Assembly (NCBI RefSeq): GCF_000688375.1
Contig: NZ_JIAF01000004.1
Coordinates: 1,302,001-1,366,000 of the forward strand
Origin: Prevotella sp. HUN102
GTDB taxonomy: Bacteria > Bacteroidota > Bacteroidia > Bacteroidales > Bacteroidaceae
Direction: 5' to 3'
DNA: 64,000 bases
Both the position numbers and the translations under genes were made by a program. The notes under the pieces were generated by a model that did not search any database, was not told the origin of the DNA, and saw only the letters and a list, made by a program, of their open reading frames with translations. Positions 18,373 to 27,971 of the stretch are shown one piece after another. Position 1 is the stretch's first letter. The number at the start of each line of letters is the position of its first letter.

Positions 18373-21300
18373 ATGAAGAAACTCTCACTCCTTGCATTTT
18401 GTGGTACAGTGCTGATAGCAGCACCGATGAATGCACAAGTTAGTTTCGATAATCTTTCGGCCGAACAGATGGAAGTGCTTCGCAAGTTTGAAGTTATGAA
18501 ACAGCAGAGCGAGCAGCAGCGTACCGACGGTTTTTCGGTCGGTATGAAGACAAATGCTCCTCAGAAGTTGAAGAATCCGATGAGATTCGGGCAGAAGACA
18601 GTTGTTAATCGTGCAGCAGCTACACAGCGCAGAAAGGCTACAACGGAAATCTTTGCTGCCGGATGGAGCAACACCCTCCGTTCACAGGCTGAATTTGATC
18701 AGTTCTCTGTTATCGACGCCAATGCAGACGGCAAGACGTGGGCATTCAGACCATACGATGAAGGCGGCGAAACGATGTACCAATACAGTACGACTAATCA
18801 GGCTGACGACTGGATGATTTCCCCGGGATTGCAGATGAAGGCTGGCAAAACCTACTATGTTGAGTTCAAGACCCGTTGCGTTCAGTCTACCTATGCCGAG
18901 AAGATAGAAGTGAAATACGGCACGGCGGCTACGGCCGAAGCTATGATTAATGAGATTCTGCCTGTAACGGAAGTGGCAAACACGAGCTACAACACGCACC
19001 AGAAGATGATTAAGCCGAGTGCCGACGGTGTTTACTACATTGGTTTCCACGCTGTCAGCGATGCGTTCAAGATTAATCTGATGGTGGCCGACGTGTCGGT
19101 TGTTGCAGCACCGGAGCCTAAATCGCCGGCAGGTGTAACGAATGCGACCGTAACTGCCGATCCTTCTGCGGCATTGAAGGCAACGATTACTTTCAACAAT
19201 CCAACGCTTGCATTCGACGGAAGCGCACTCGGTTCCATCACGGGCGTGAAAATAATGAGCAGTGGCGAGCAGAAAGCAAACCTTCCTACAACTGCGATTG
19301 GCGGTGCTATGTCATTCGTAGACGAGTCTCTCAAGAACCCGGGTATTGCGCATTACACCATCGTGCCTTACAACGAGTTTGGCGACGGAAAGGCAGTAAG
19401 CGTGTCGGCTTACATTGGGCTTGATTCGCCTGCCGCACCTGAAAACGTAGTGCTTTCCAATGATCCTGAAAGTATGGTGCTCAGTTGGAATCCGTCAAAG
19501 GCAGCTCATAACGGCGTGATTGTTCAGGACGATATCTCTTACAATATCTATACAGTTGTCTACGATAATTATGGTTCGGCTGTGCTGGATAAGAAGAAGG
19601 GCAGCACGCCAGACGGCGAAACGTCCTTTAGCGTTGGTCAGGGAGCCGATGAGGGCAAGCCTGCCGTACTCGAGTTGGCCGTAGAGGCAGAGAATGGTTC
19701 GGGCACAAGCGACGGCTTTACCGTTTCCAATTCCGTCTTGCTCGGCAGGCCCGACAAAGCTCCGTTCGACGAATCATTTGCAGATGCCACACCTGCAAAG
19801 TTGCTGATACCATTCGGAGAAGGAACCGGCGTCAGTTATGGACAGGCCGGTGCTGGTTTCACGGTCGATGAAGACGCAAACGGAGATGGTGGGTCGGCAT
19901 ATTTGCAGACATTGTCGAGCGACAGCGTGGGATTCTACACCTACAAGGTAAATCTTGCCAATACCACGCAGCCCAAACTCGTGTTCAGCAAAAAGACCGG
20001 TGCCGACGTTGGCACATTCTACGCCTATGCTGAAAAGGCAGATGGCACGAGAGTGAACTTGTTGGAGGAAGACTTGTCGGCAGTAGCTCCGTCGGAGGGT
20101 TGGAAGACATACAAGTACGACCTTTCGCAATTCAAGGACGAACGCTACATATTGGTGGGCTTTGCATACGCCGAAATGTCAGGTGGATTCGTGCAGCACA
20201 ATATCTACATTGACGATATCCACGTTGGCGACCTTGTGGCAAAGGATTTGAAGGCTTCCGTCTCTGCGCCTGCAAAGTTGGAACGTGGTGCTTCCTCTTC
20301 GGCTACGGTGCGTATCAACAATATCGGCGACGAGGATGTAGACAGCTATCGTGTCTTGGTAACTGCTGATGGTAAGGAAATCTACAATGAAGTTGTCAGC
20401 GAGCCGTTGGCTTCTTATAAGAATAAGATAATAGAGGTGCCGTTTACCGTGAACAGTCTGACGGAAGGCAGTTATTTCAACATTCTGGTAAAGGTAACAG
20501 CCGACAACGATGCGAATGAGGACAACGACGAGGTGCAGCATTCCGTTGAAATCAAAGAACCGAGTGTTTCTCCAGTAGAAAATCTTGCTGCTGAAAACGT
20601 GGTTGGTGCTGGCAAGATGGACATCAGGCTCACTTGGGACAAGCCTTCTCCACTCGTAGAAAAGACGGAAAGTTTTGAAGTCTACGAAGACTGGAACATT
20701 GCCGACGACGGTCTCGGCCCTTGGATTAGAAAGGATATGGACGGTGGTGCCACGGGTGGCAACTTCGTTTACAATGGCAACACCGAAGTAACTTACGAGA
20801 ATATGGGAGAAAGATTTGCCTACATCGTGTTCAACGACCATAATTTCGGTGGCTACGACTTGCAGAATCTCGGCATCAAGTCGTTCGCTGCCCACGCCGG
20901 CGACAAGTGTCTGGCATCTATGTGGGGTGCAGCCTTCGACTTTGCATCGGGCGAATATCAGAACTGCGACAACAACGACTGGCTTATTTCTCCGGAATTT
21001 GCAGGTGGTTCGGTAAGTTTCTGGGCAAAGAACCTTGTTGCGAGAAGTGCAGACGGAAATACCTATGACCTCAAGCAGGCCGTGGAAGTGCTTTACTCTA
21101 CTACCGATCAGGAAGTCGGCAGCTTTACGAGCATCGACACCTGCTATGCCGAAGGTGGCGAATGGAAACAGTTCACGGTAAACGTTCCGGCCGGAGCCAA
21201 GTATTTTGCATTGCGCAACGTAACGGATGTGAAGAACACATTCCTCTTGCTGCTCGACGACGTAACCTATACCGTCAATGGCGGAGAGGCCGTAAGCTAC

Positions 21301-21600
21301 AACGTTTACCGCGACGGCGTGTTCATCGGCAATACAACCAGTCTGACATTTACCGATGCAAATGTTGCAGACGTGCCTCATACCTATCAGGTTGTGGCCG
21401 TTTATGGCAATGGTCAGGAGTCATCGCCACGCAGCGTATCAACCGTAACTTCGGGCATTACGACCGTTGAGCCTGCTGCCGATAAGCCGTTTGATGTTTA
21501 TGCTGTGAACGGTGTGCGCGTACTTCAGGGCGCAACATCGCTCAATGGGCTGCCAAAGGGCATTTACATCGTAAACAATCAGAAAGTTGTTGTGAAGTAA
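18373..21600 (+). CDS. secreted multidomain protein with cleaved-adhesin (choice-of-anchor J) modules and T9SS-type tail
   Basis: A 1075-residue exported protein. The signal peptide (about 1-21) ends APMNAQ. Two beta-jelly-roll modules of the cleaved adhesin type are recognised by W..D.D pairs followed by DDWMISPGL (about 95-240) and NDWLISPEF (about 770-970). Between them lie fibronectin-III/CARDB-like repeats (about 245-760). The C terminus reads like a type IX secretion sorting domain, with VYAVNGVRV and GLPKGIYIVNNQKV. It is therefore probably exported by the Por system and may be surface-attached. Related modules occur in gingipain adhesins; no protease domain is present. The ligand is unknown. 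It is monocistronic with its own promoter and terminator. Confidence 0.82.
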   Translation: MKKLSLLAFCGTVLIAAPMNAQVSFDNLSAEQMEVLRKFEVMKQQSEQQRTDGFSVGMKTNAPQKLKNPMRFGQKTVVNRAAATQRRKATTEIFAAGWSNTLRSQAEFDQFSVIDANADGKTWAFRPYDEGGETMYQYSTTNQADDWMISPGLQMKAGKTYYVEFKTRCVQSTYAEKIEVKYGTAATAEAMINEILPVTEVANTSYNTHQKMIKPSADGVYYIGFHAVSDAFKINLMVADVSVVAAPEPKSPAGVTNATVTADPSAALKATITFNNPTLAFDGSALGSITGVKIMSSGEQKANLPTTAIGGAMSFVDESLKNPGIAHYTIVPYNEFGDGKAVSVSAYIGLDSPAAPENVVLSNDPESMVLSWNPSKAAHNGVIVQDDISYNIYTVVYDNYGSAVLDKKKGSTPDGETSFSVGQGADEGKPAVLELAVEAENGSGTSDGFTVSNSVLLGRPDKAPFDESFADATPAKLLIPFGEGTGVSYGQAGAGFTVDEDANGDGGSAYLQTLSSDSVGFYTYKVNLANTTQPKLVFSKKTGADVGTFYAYAEKADGTRVNLLEEDLSAVAPSEGWKTYKYDLSQFKDERYILVGFAYAEMSGGFVQHNIYIDDIHVGDLVAKDLKASVSAPAKLERGASSSATVRINNIGDEDVDSYRVLVTADGKEIYNEVVSEPLASYKNKIIEVPFTVNSLTEGSYFNILVKVTADNDANEDNDEVQHSVEIKEPSVSPVENLAAENVVGAGKMDIRLTWDKPSPLVEKTESFEVYEDWNIADDGLGPWIRKDMDGGATGGNFVYNGNTEVTYENMGERFAYIVFNDHNFGGYDLQNLGIKSFAAHAGDKCLASMWGAAFDFASGEYQNCDNNDWLISPEFAGGSVSFWAKNLVARSADGNTYDLKQAVEVLYSTTDQEVGSFTSIDTCYAEGGEWKQFTVNVPAGAKYFALRNVTDVKNTFLLLLDDVTYTVNGGEAVSYNVYRDGVFIGNTTSLTFTDANVADVPHTYQVVAVYGNGQESSPRSVSTVTSGITTVEPAADKPFDVYAVNGVRVLQGATSLNGLPKGIYIVNNQKVVVK

Positions 21601-21634
21601 ATCCTTGAGTTGATTACATTTTTGATACATAAAT

Positions 21635-21676
21635 TCAGGGCTGTCTGCATTTCGTGGATAGCCCTGACTGTTTTTA
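21635..21676 (+). terminator. terminator after the secreted protein gene
   Basis: TCAGGGCT (21635-21642) pairs with AGCCCTGA (21660-21667), followed by CTGTTTTT. Confidence 0.85.
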
Positions 21677-21755
21677 AATTCAGTGAGTTCTTGTTGATTA
21701 ATCATAGGTATATTCTTTCTCTTCTATATCTGATATTCGTTAATATGGTGTTGCG

Positions 21756-21829
21756 ATAATAGTTTCATAATAGTGAGACAGTTGTTTCATAATTATGAGA
21801 CAACTGTTTCATAGTTATGAAACTATTAT
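21756..21829. repeat. 74-base palindrome made of three GTTTCAT...ATGARAC sites at 22-base spacing
   Basis: Three 18-base near-palindromes, each GTTTCATA then ATGA/GTGA then AC, start at 21762, 21784 and 21806, exactly 22 bases apart. Together they form one palindrome with 37-base arms centred at 21792/21793 (one mismatch and a few G-T pairs). There is no T run, so it is not a simple terminator. It lies in a 600-base gap between the secreted protein terminator and the yccF-like gene; the rest of the gap holds only a -7 box at 22041. Confidence 0.75.
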
Positions 21830-22040
21830 AGTTATTCCGTAACGACAATGTAGTTTCCTTAGAATGTGGGATAAAAGATAAGGAGAAAAACTTTTAAAGC
21901 CGAGCGTATGAAGATGGAAAGTACTTTACTTGTAAACCTTTGAAATAGTTGCCTCTATAATCTTATATGGAGTATGTGGGTTTTATGAAAATTGGCACGA
22001 TTTTCTCTCATCTGTTCGTGAGATAATGAAATTAATTGGT

Positions 22041-22048
22041 TAAATTTG
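22041..22048 (+). promoter_or_regulatory. possible -7 box upstream of the YccF-like gene
   Basis: TAAATTTG fits TAnnTTTG. No clean TTTG at the right distance upstream. Confidence 0.4.
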
Positions 22049-22200
22049 CAAGGGAATATTCGGATATTGAATTATTAAGAACTTGCCCGAGTCCATAGAA
22101 AAAAGATAGCAAGAATCGTATGAAGAAATCTGCTTGTCAGCTCCTTCATCTGTGCGCTTGTTTACTTTCCCGGGCTTGGATGATTAAAAAGGAGAATGAA

Positions 22201-22578
22201 ATGAAGATATTAGGAAACGTTATTTGGCTTGTTTTCGGCGGTTTTGAGTCTGCAATGGCATATTTTGCATCGGGTTTGGCTATGATGCTTACCATCATCG
22301 GCATCCCGTTCGGCATACAGGCTTTCAAGTTGGGATTGTACGTGCTGTGGCCTTTCGGCTTCAAGGTTGTGCCAAAAGAGGGGGGACACGGCTGCCTTGA
22401 CACGCTGATGAACATTATCTGGTTTTTCATCGGCGGCATCTGGATATGGCTTATCCACGTGTTCTTCGGTTGTCTGCTCTTCATTACGATTATTGGCATT
22501 CCGTTTGCGAGGAAGCAGTTCGAGATGGCGGGGCTTGCCTTCCATCCGTTCGGAAGCAGGGTTGTGGAAGATATGTAA
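22201..22578 (+). CDS. YccF domain (DUF307) inner-membrane protein
   Basis: A 125-residue protein with two repeats of the YccF pattern. Each repeat has a hydrophobic helix with GNVIWLVFGG or MNIIWFFIGG, followed by the motif TIIGIPFG/A and a short amphipathic segment ending in PFG. ATG 22201 is chosen because AGGAG lies just upstream and the frame's earlier ATG at 22120 adds an unrelated Cys-rich head. YccF proteins are small membrane proteins of unclear function. The DIP1984-like gene follows at 22701. Confidence 0.85.
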   Translation: MKILGNVIWLVFGGFESAMAYFASGLAMMLTIIGIPFGIQAFKLGLYVLWPFGFKVVPKEGGHGCLDTLMNIIWFFIGGIWIWLIHVFFGCLLFITIIGIPFARKQFEMAGLAFHPFGSRVVEDM

Positions 22579-22700
22579 GACGGACGGAACGATGGAAAGG
22601 AACTGCGAAACCAGCCGCAAGGCAAAGCAAGAGAACCGAAAGTGGCACACGCCTGTCTTTGAACATCTGAATGAATAGGAAACACTTAAATTTTTATAGA

Positions 22701-23156
22701 ATGAAACTGGCAGAAGCATTGTCAATCCGAAAGGATTTGAGCAGAAAGATAGAACAGATAAAGAGCAGACTGTTGAGCAACGTCCGCTTGCAGCAGGACG
22801 ACAAGCCGGCAGAAGAGCCTGAAGAACTTTTTAAGGAACTGGACAGTTGTCTGGTGCAGTTACAGTCGCTGATTGCGCGTATCAATAAAACGAATATGAA
22901 CACGGTTTCGGAAGGTAGGACGCTGACGGAGATGATGGCCGAGAAGGAGGTGCTCGGGAAGCGCATTGAGATTCTCCGTGCCGTGTTTGACAAGGGGAAC
23001 GAAACGCAAGACCGGTATTCGCGCACCGAAATCAAGATGGTTACGGTGATTGACATCAAGGCGTTGAACAAGCAGATAGAGAAACTTTCAGAGCAGTTGC
23101 GCAAACTTGACATCAAGATACAGGGTTTGAATTTCCTCACGGATCTGATGGAGTAA
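22701..23156 (+). CDS. DIP1984-like coiled-coil protein
   Basis: A 151-residue, almost fully helical protein. MKLAEALSIRKDLSRKIEQIKSRL at the N terminus and repeated Leu/Lys/Glu heptads fit the DIP1984 (septicolysin-like) family. The first in-frame ATG at 22671 is ignored because the family starts at MKLAEAL. Function is unknown; the old septicolysin name has little support. The gap after it to 23389 holds nothing I recognise. Confidence 0.72.
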   Translation: MKLAEALSIRKDLSRKIEQIKSRLLSNVRLQQDDKPAEEPEELFKELDSCLVQLQSLIARINKTNMNTVSEGRTLTEMMAEKEVLGKRIEILRAVFDKGNETQDRYSRTEIKMVTVIDIKALNKQIEKLSEQLRKLDIKIQGLNFLTDLME

Positions 23157-23389
23157 ATTCAAACGGCTTATTGGTGTAGCCACATTGTAGAGGGCGAGTT
23201 GAAAAAAACATTCTGTTAGTCGATGGAGCAAGACATTCCGCATAGCCGGATTCACGTATGATGCTCAGCACGTTGGCATTTACAATCGATGACGATTCAC
23301 AGCGCACTACCACCAACTGACTTTATTCTGTGGCGAGGGTGGGTTTCGGGAATTTCCTTTTCTCTGGTTGGAGAAGGGGAGGGGTTTGA

Positions 23390-24718
23390 TTATTTCACCA
23401 AATCCTTTATCAGAATATTGTTCAGATTGCCTACATAGGCAGCCCTTATGGTGCGCACTTCCTCCATTGTTTCGTTTCCCATCGTTTCGTCGGGATCAAG
23501 ATTGAGGTAATCGTACTTGTCGTGTGGATAGGATTCCAGTAAATCTATCATCTTTCCTACGGTTATCTGATTGGTATCCCGTGTCGGGGAGAACGTGATT
23601 TCGTCGGATTCGAGCGATGAGTTTTCGGCAATCAGGTTTACTTCGCAGAGTTTGTAGAGAATGTCTGTCGTGATTCTGATAGGAATCTTTGTCAAAGTTT
23701 TCAGCTCCAATGCCGTGTATGGACGCTGTCCGGCTGCAAAACGGCGGCAGATGTGGCTCAGTATTATCGCACTCATCAGCAGTTTGTTCTTGTGGCTCAC
23801 GTTCTTGGATTCAATCAGATACTCGTAGAACTCCAAGTTTTGGTTGGTGTAGCAGAGTTCTGCGCAGAACAGGCAGATATACCACGATATCTGCATCCAA
23901 AGCATAAAGAGAGGGAGAGCTGCCAACGAGCCGTAGATGGCGTTGTAGCTGGTAAGGAGTATCTGTCCGTGGATGTAGAACCATTGAAGAATGAGCATCA
24001 GTGCTCCGGCTATCAGTCCGGGAACAATCACTTTTGAGAGCTTCACTTTCGTGTTGGGCATAAATATGTACAGCACAATGAATATCAGCGACATTATGAA
24101 CCAAGGGAGAATGTAGTTGATGACAAATAGAGCCAGACTTCCCACTACCCAATAGTCTTTCAGTTGGTTGGCGAACCCATAGAGATAGATGCTGAGGCCC
24201 GACATTATGATGATGGCGATTGGGATGAGGAACATCATTGCCGTGTAGTCCGTGAACACTCGGTTCCAAGGGCGCGCGCCCTTTACCTGCCAGATGGAGT
24301 CGAACACGCGCTCGATGGTGTTGATGAGCGATATGACGCTATAAAGCATAAAGATGAGGCCGATTCCAATGAACAGCCCTGCCTGTGCGTGGAGCAGATA
24401 GGAATTGGACAACTGTATGAGCCAGTCGGCTACGTCGGGCTGACTGGACAGCAGAACCCTGCATTGCTGTTCGATATAGACTGCGAATCCGAATCCTTTT
24501 GCAATGGCAAAGATGAGCGAGAAAATCGGGACTATGGCGAGAATGGTGCTGAAAGACAACTGCGTGGCATAGTCGATATGCCCTCGCTCGAAGAAGAACT
24601 TCACGGCAAGATACATCTTTTGGAAGAGACGCAGCCATAAACTACGCTTTGACGAGTCGTCTTCGCTCGTTCGCCACATTCCAATCTTCAGGAAATGTTT
24701 GATTCGTGCTATATTCAT
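23390..24718 (-). CDS. YihY/BrkB family membrane protein
   Basis: A 442-residue protein. About residues 30-290 form the YihY/BrkB domain with six hydrophobic segments and the motif HIDYATQLSFSTILAIVPIF near the first helix. The last 130 residues are soluble and look like a winged-helix-type domain (ALELKTLTKIPIRITTDILYKLCEVNLI). The family was once called ribonuclease BN, but that activity belongs to another gene; the function is unknown. Possible -7 box on the minus strand at 24790-24783 (TAAGTTTG). Confidence 0.86.
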   Translation of the reverse strand: MNIARIKHFLKIGMWRTSEDDSSKRSLWLRLFQKMYLAVKFFFERGHIDYATQLSFSTILAIVPIFSLIFAIAKGFGFAVYIEQQCRVLLSSQPDVADWLIQLSNSYLLHAQAGLFIGIGLIFMLYSVISLINTIERVFDSIWQVKGARPWNRVFTDYTAMMFLIPIAIIIMSGLSIYLYGFANQLKDYWVVGSLALFVINYILPWFIMSLIFIVLYIFMPNTKVKLSKVIVPGLIAGALMLILQWFYIHGQILLTSYNAIYGSLAALPLFMLWMQISWYICLFCAELCYTNQNLEFYEYLIESKNVSHKNKLLMSAIILSHICRRFAAGQRPYTALELKTLTKIPIRITTDILYKLCEVNLIAENSSLESDEITFSPTRDTNQITVGKMIDLLESYPHDKYDYLNLDPDETMGNETMEEVRTIRAAYVGNLNNILIKDLVK

Positions 24719-24959
24719 TGTCGGTTATCTTGTTTTGAAATGCAATACGTCGGAATGCCGTTTGCTCGATATGTATGTTCTGCAAACTTAATAAAAAAAA
24801 TCCAATTATGGTTGGTTTCTGCGAAAAAGCCGTGTAATGGACAGACAATGGAGCGTGGAGAGATATGAAAGATAAGTATGAATGTGTTGATTCGGATATA
24901 TCTCGTTGCCTTTTACGGTTCAGTTGGTTCCTGTCTGAGGTTTCTTGTTGGTAAAAAGA

Positions 24960-24998
24960 AAACCGAGTTTTCACTCATCGGGAGTGAAACTCGGTTTG
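24960..24998 (-). terminator. terminator after the DUF308 gene
   Basis: AACCGAGTTTTCACTC pairs with GAGTGAAACTCGGTTT (one bulge) and is flanked by T runs on both strands. It lies 30 bases past the DUF308 stop on the minus strand. The rest of the 308-base gap to the BrkB gene holds only the possible -7 box at 24783. Confidence 0.8.
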
Positions 24999-25026
24999 TT
25001 TTTCAATGCTTGGTCGTGAAATTAGA

Positions 25027-25698
25027 TTATTCTTCTTTGTTGTCGTCTGCTATGATAACAGCATCTTCAATGTCTTCTTTCTCGGAAACTACCGTACCCT
25101 TTACAATCCGATTTTCTTCAATCTTGTCGAAAGCCTTTTTCATCTGATGAATCTTAAGGGTATTCAATAGTTCTATTACGCCGTAGAATATCAGACACCA
25201 ACCGATAATAAGGAGTTGTGTTGAGGTTTCAATGTCGCGTTTTGCCAAGATAAAGCCTCCAACACCTAACGTGATTATCGGGAATAGCCAATAGAGCAGG
25301 GGAATACGTGCAAACTTGCTTGCAGCAATCAGATTGATAAATTGGCTGATTGCGCCGAGAATGAGAATGGCCGCAAGAATATACACCACCCATTGCAAGA
25401 AGTTCTGGTGCATAAAGGCGAGGATGATGCCGAGGATGGCACTTCCGATTCCAACTATTGGTATCATCGGCAGTCTTTGCAGCTTCTCTTCTCCTTCTTC
25501 TATCGCCTTACTGTTCGCTCTCTGAATCTTTGATTTATCAATAAAATAGGCTATGCAGGAGAATAAACCTGACAGGAAAAACAATCCTCCGACTGTTACG
25601 GTAAGCCATCCGGCCGACTCTTCTCTGAATTGAGCCAGCAACACTCCGACTACGCAGGCAATGATGGCACGGAGAATAGAACTTTGCATTAGTTTCAT
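25027..25698 (-). CDS. DUF308 (HdeD-like) membrane protein
   Basis: A 223-residue protein with six hydrophobic segments in three pairs between about residues 8 and 175, the arrangement of DUF308/HdeD proteins, followed by an acidic cytoplasmic tail ending in DDNKEE. HdeD is linked to acid resistance in E. coli; here the role is unknown. A -7 box TAAATTTG on the minus strand at 25749-25742 is a likely promoter. Monocistronic, with a terminator right behind it. Confidence 0.82.
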   Translation of the reverse strand: MKLMQSSILRAIIACVVGVLLAQFREESAGWLTVTVGGLFFLSGLFSCIAYFIDKSKIQRANSKAIEEGEEKLQRLPMIPIVGIGSAILGIILAFMHQNFLQWVVYILAAILILGAISQFINLIAASKFARIPLLYWLFPIITLGVGGFILAKRDIETSTQLLIIGWCLIFYGVIELLNTLKIHQMKKAFDKIEENRIVKGTVVSEKEDIEDAVIIADDNKEE

Positions 25699-25816
25699 AA
25701 TTTGTCGTTTATATTGGTTGCATAATGTTTCTACAACTCTACAAATTTACAAAATATTCCGAATTATGGGGACTAAGTCTGAATAATTTACTAATTTTGT
25801 TGTAAAATATCTTATT

Positions 25817-26335
25817 ATGACAACCTTATATTTGGTAAGACACGGCGAAACGGTGGATAATGCCAACCGTATTATGCAGGGACACACGCCCGGTATGCTG
25901 AACGAAATTGGTATCTTGCAGGCTGAAGAAGTGTCCGAGAAACTGAAAGATGAGCATTTCGATGCCTTTGTGTCCAGCGATTTGCGACGCAGCATCCATA
26001 CTTGTGAGATTATTGCCCGTCCGCATCAACAGGATGTTATTACCACTCCTTTATTGAGAGAACGGGACTGGGGCTCGTTTACCGGTAAATACATTCCTGA
26101 ATTGGCAAACTTGAACGATCCGACGAAATGGCCTGAGGATATAGAAGCACTTGAGGCGATGAAGAACCGGGCAGGTAATTTTCTGGAATGGATAAAAGAA
26201 AACTTTCCCGACAGGAAAGTATTGGCAGTAGGACACGGTATTATAAACAAGGCCGTGCAGAGCGTGTACTTCAATAAGCCGATGAATGAGATTCCTCCAA
26301 TGAAGAATGCCGAGATAAGAATACTCGAATTATAG
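25817..26335 (+). CDS. histidine phosphatase family protein
   Basis: A 172-residue phosphoglycerate mutase-like phosphatase. The catalytic LVRHGET motif is at residues 6-12 (His 9 forms the phosphohistidine), the second Arg is in SDLRRSIHT, the acid is in LLRERDWG, and the second catalytic His is in AVGHGII. The small size fits broad phosphatases of the CobC/GpmB type; the substrate cannot be told. A -7 box TAATTTTG lies at 25792-25799, so the leader is short. Confidence 0.88.
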   Translation: MTTLYLVRHGETVDNANRIMQGHTPGMLNEIGILQAEEVSEKLKDEHFDAFVSSDLRRSIHTCEIIARPHQQDVITTPLLRERDWGSFTGKYIPELANLNDPTKWPEDIEALEAMKNRAGNFLEWIKENFPDRKVLAVGHGIINKAVQSVYFNKPMNEIPPMKNAEIRILEL

Positions 26336-26580
26336 TACCATATATGAAAAGTGAAAGGAACTCCATATCACATGGAATTCCCTTCTGTCATCTAAATAAC
26401 TCTCTAAATTGCCATTTTTCCTATGGCATGGCTTCGACAAGCCATTGCATTTTCTATTTACTTGTTTTTATATATGTTGAAGTTAAGTGGCAAATTACTT
26501 TACTGAAAAATCTCTTACCTAAACAAACATTATACTCTTGAGGTCTTGTATTATCTTTTAAATTATCTAATTGTAATCTT

Positions 26581-27444
26581 TTATCTGTGTCCTCCGAAGC
26601 GTGAGCTGCCTGCCGAGCGTGAAGCACCGCCACCGAATGAACGATTTGGAGTTCCCGTGGGACGATTGCCTCTTGACGGTGTGAATGAACGGCTTGGTGC
26701 CTGGCGGGTTGTACTTCCACCGAACGAGCGACTTCCACCAAATTGTCTGTTGCTCGGAGTTGTTACAGTAGTTCGTGTTGAACTCTGACGGCCTGTGTTG
26801 GCTCTGCTGCGGCTTCCGCCAAAGTTTCTGCCGTGCTGATTGCCGAACGAGCGATGGCCGTTGGATGCTGTGTTTGTTCCAATGTTGTTTGAGCGCGCAT
26901 TATCGAATCCGTTGCGATAGTCGCCTCTCTGGAATCCGTCTCTCATTCCGAATTGTCTGCCGTTGTTTCTGCTCGGATCTGCAAAGCTGCGTCCGTTATA
27001 CCAGCTTCGTCCTCCGTTCATACGCCAACTGTGGCCTCCACGATATGCGGTGTAGAAATGAGGTCTGCCGAAGTAGAAGTAATCTCTACGGGGATAGCGG
27101 GCATAGATACCGAAGTGCCAGTTGCCGGCATCCCACCAAAGCGGGCGATAGAAATAACTGGCTTCCACGAATGAGCGATACTGCCAGTCGAGCAGAATAT
27201 AGCTCAAGTCGAGATTGCGATGAGTCCAGTATGCGCCGTACAGGTCGTCGGCCGTGTTTACGCTCATCAAGTAATCCAGATTTATTTCGTATGCTGCTTC
27301 GTATTGCTCTTCTGTAAGATTGAGCTCGTAAGCCATTTTATCAGTCAGGAACAAGGCTTGGATACGTGCCTGTTCATATCCCATAGCGTTCGTAGAAACA
27401 GCCATAGTGAACATTGCAATGAAGGCTAATATGTATTTCTTCAT
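26581..27444 (-). CDS. exported protein with Gly/Ser/Arg/Phe-rich tail, function unknown
   Basis: A 287-residue protein with a signal peptide (about 1-20, ending STNAMG). Residues 25-135 form a compact, Tyr/Trp-rich domain (for example YLMSVNTADDLYGAYWTHRN). From about 140 to the end it is low complexity, rich in Arg, Ser, Gly, Asn and Phe, with recurrent RSFGG, RQFGG and SRS motifs and almost no Lys or acidic residues. I do not recognise a named family. The tail should be unfolded and strongly basic and could bind polyanions such as DNA or surface polysaccharide (inference). It is alone in its transcription unit. Confidence 0.7.
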   Translation of the reverse strand: MKKYILAFIAMFTMAVSTNAMGYEQARIQALFLTDKMAYELNLTEEQYEAAYEINLDYLMSVNTADDLYGAYWTHRNLDLSYILLDWQYRSFVEASYFYRPLWWDAGNWHFGIYARYPRRDYFYFGRPHFYTAYRGGHSWRMNGGRSWYNGRSFADPSRNNGRQFGMRDGFQRGDYRNGFDNARSNNIGTNTASNGHRSFGNQHGRNFGGSRSRANTGRQSSTRTTVTTPSNRQFGGSRSFGGSTTRQAPSRSFTPSRGNRPTGTPNRSFGGGASRSAGSSRFGGHR

Positions 27445-27708
27445 AATTGTTTCCTTTCTCTTGTTATATTCTGTTTTTGTAATACTTCATTCTAAATTAC
27501 GATGCAAAGGAACGAATAAAAAACAAGTCTATGAAAGGAATATCCCTAATGGGGAGGGGAATTTCCCTAAAACCCCGTCAGGCGGATCAATTCAGTCTGC
27601 CGTTTCCTTGTCAATTCCTATGCCTTTCGTCTGTTTTTGCAAAGGAATTACAGCACAAAATAGGCAACATAATGAATGTCTGCCGACAGGTAAAATAATA
27701 CGGATTTG

Positions 27709-27828
27709 CAAGTATGCGAAAAACGCAATGCAATCTTCGCATACTTGCGATGCGTTCTTGCGAAGAATGGAACGCAATCTTCGCACGTTTGAAAAGTGTC
27801 TTTTAAATATCTGATTTACAGGTACTTA
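27709..27828 (-). repeat. 22-base-period CTTCGCA element, copy 4
   Basis: Units at 27709, 27731, 27753 and 27775, with the core order inverted, forward, inverted, forward, then a reversed head ending GGTACTTA at 27821-27828. It lies in the 580-base gap between two minus-strand genes. The rest of the gap holds a G/C-run segment at 27549-27585 and the dehydratase terminator. Confidence 0.85.
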
Positions 27829-27971
27829 CAGATTTGTTAAAAATAAGATTATAGCATACATTACTTATATGGTTACTGTTTTTAAAAAGGATGCTTTTGC
27901 CGTATAAGCCAACTTTCTTATCTGTTGCCTTGAACCTAACTCCAGAAGGTATATTCGTTTTTATAAATAAA

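Noticed and set aside
20179..21381. Open frame of 400 codons antisense to the large secreted protein
   Set aside because: Created by the codon usage of the sense gene; no motif, no start signals.
24642..24974. Minus-strand open frame of 110 codons upstream of the BrkB gene
   Set aside because: It overlaps the start of the BrkB gene in another frame, contains the DUF308 terminator and resembles no protein.
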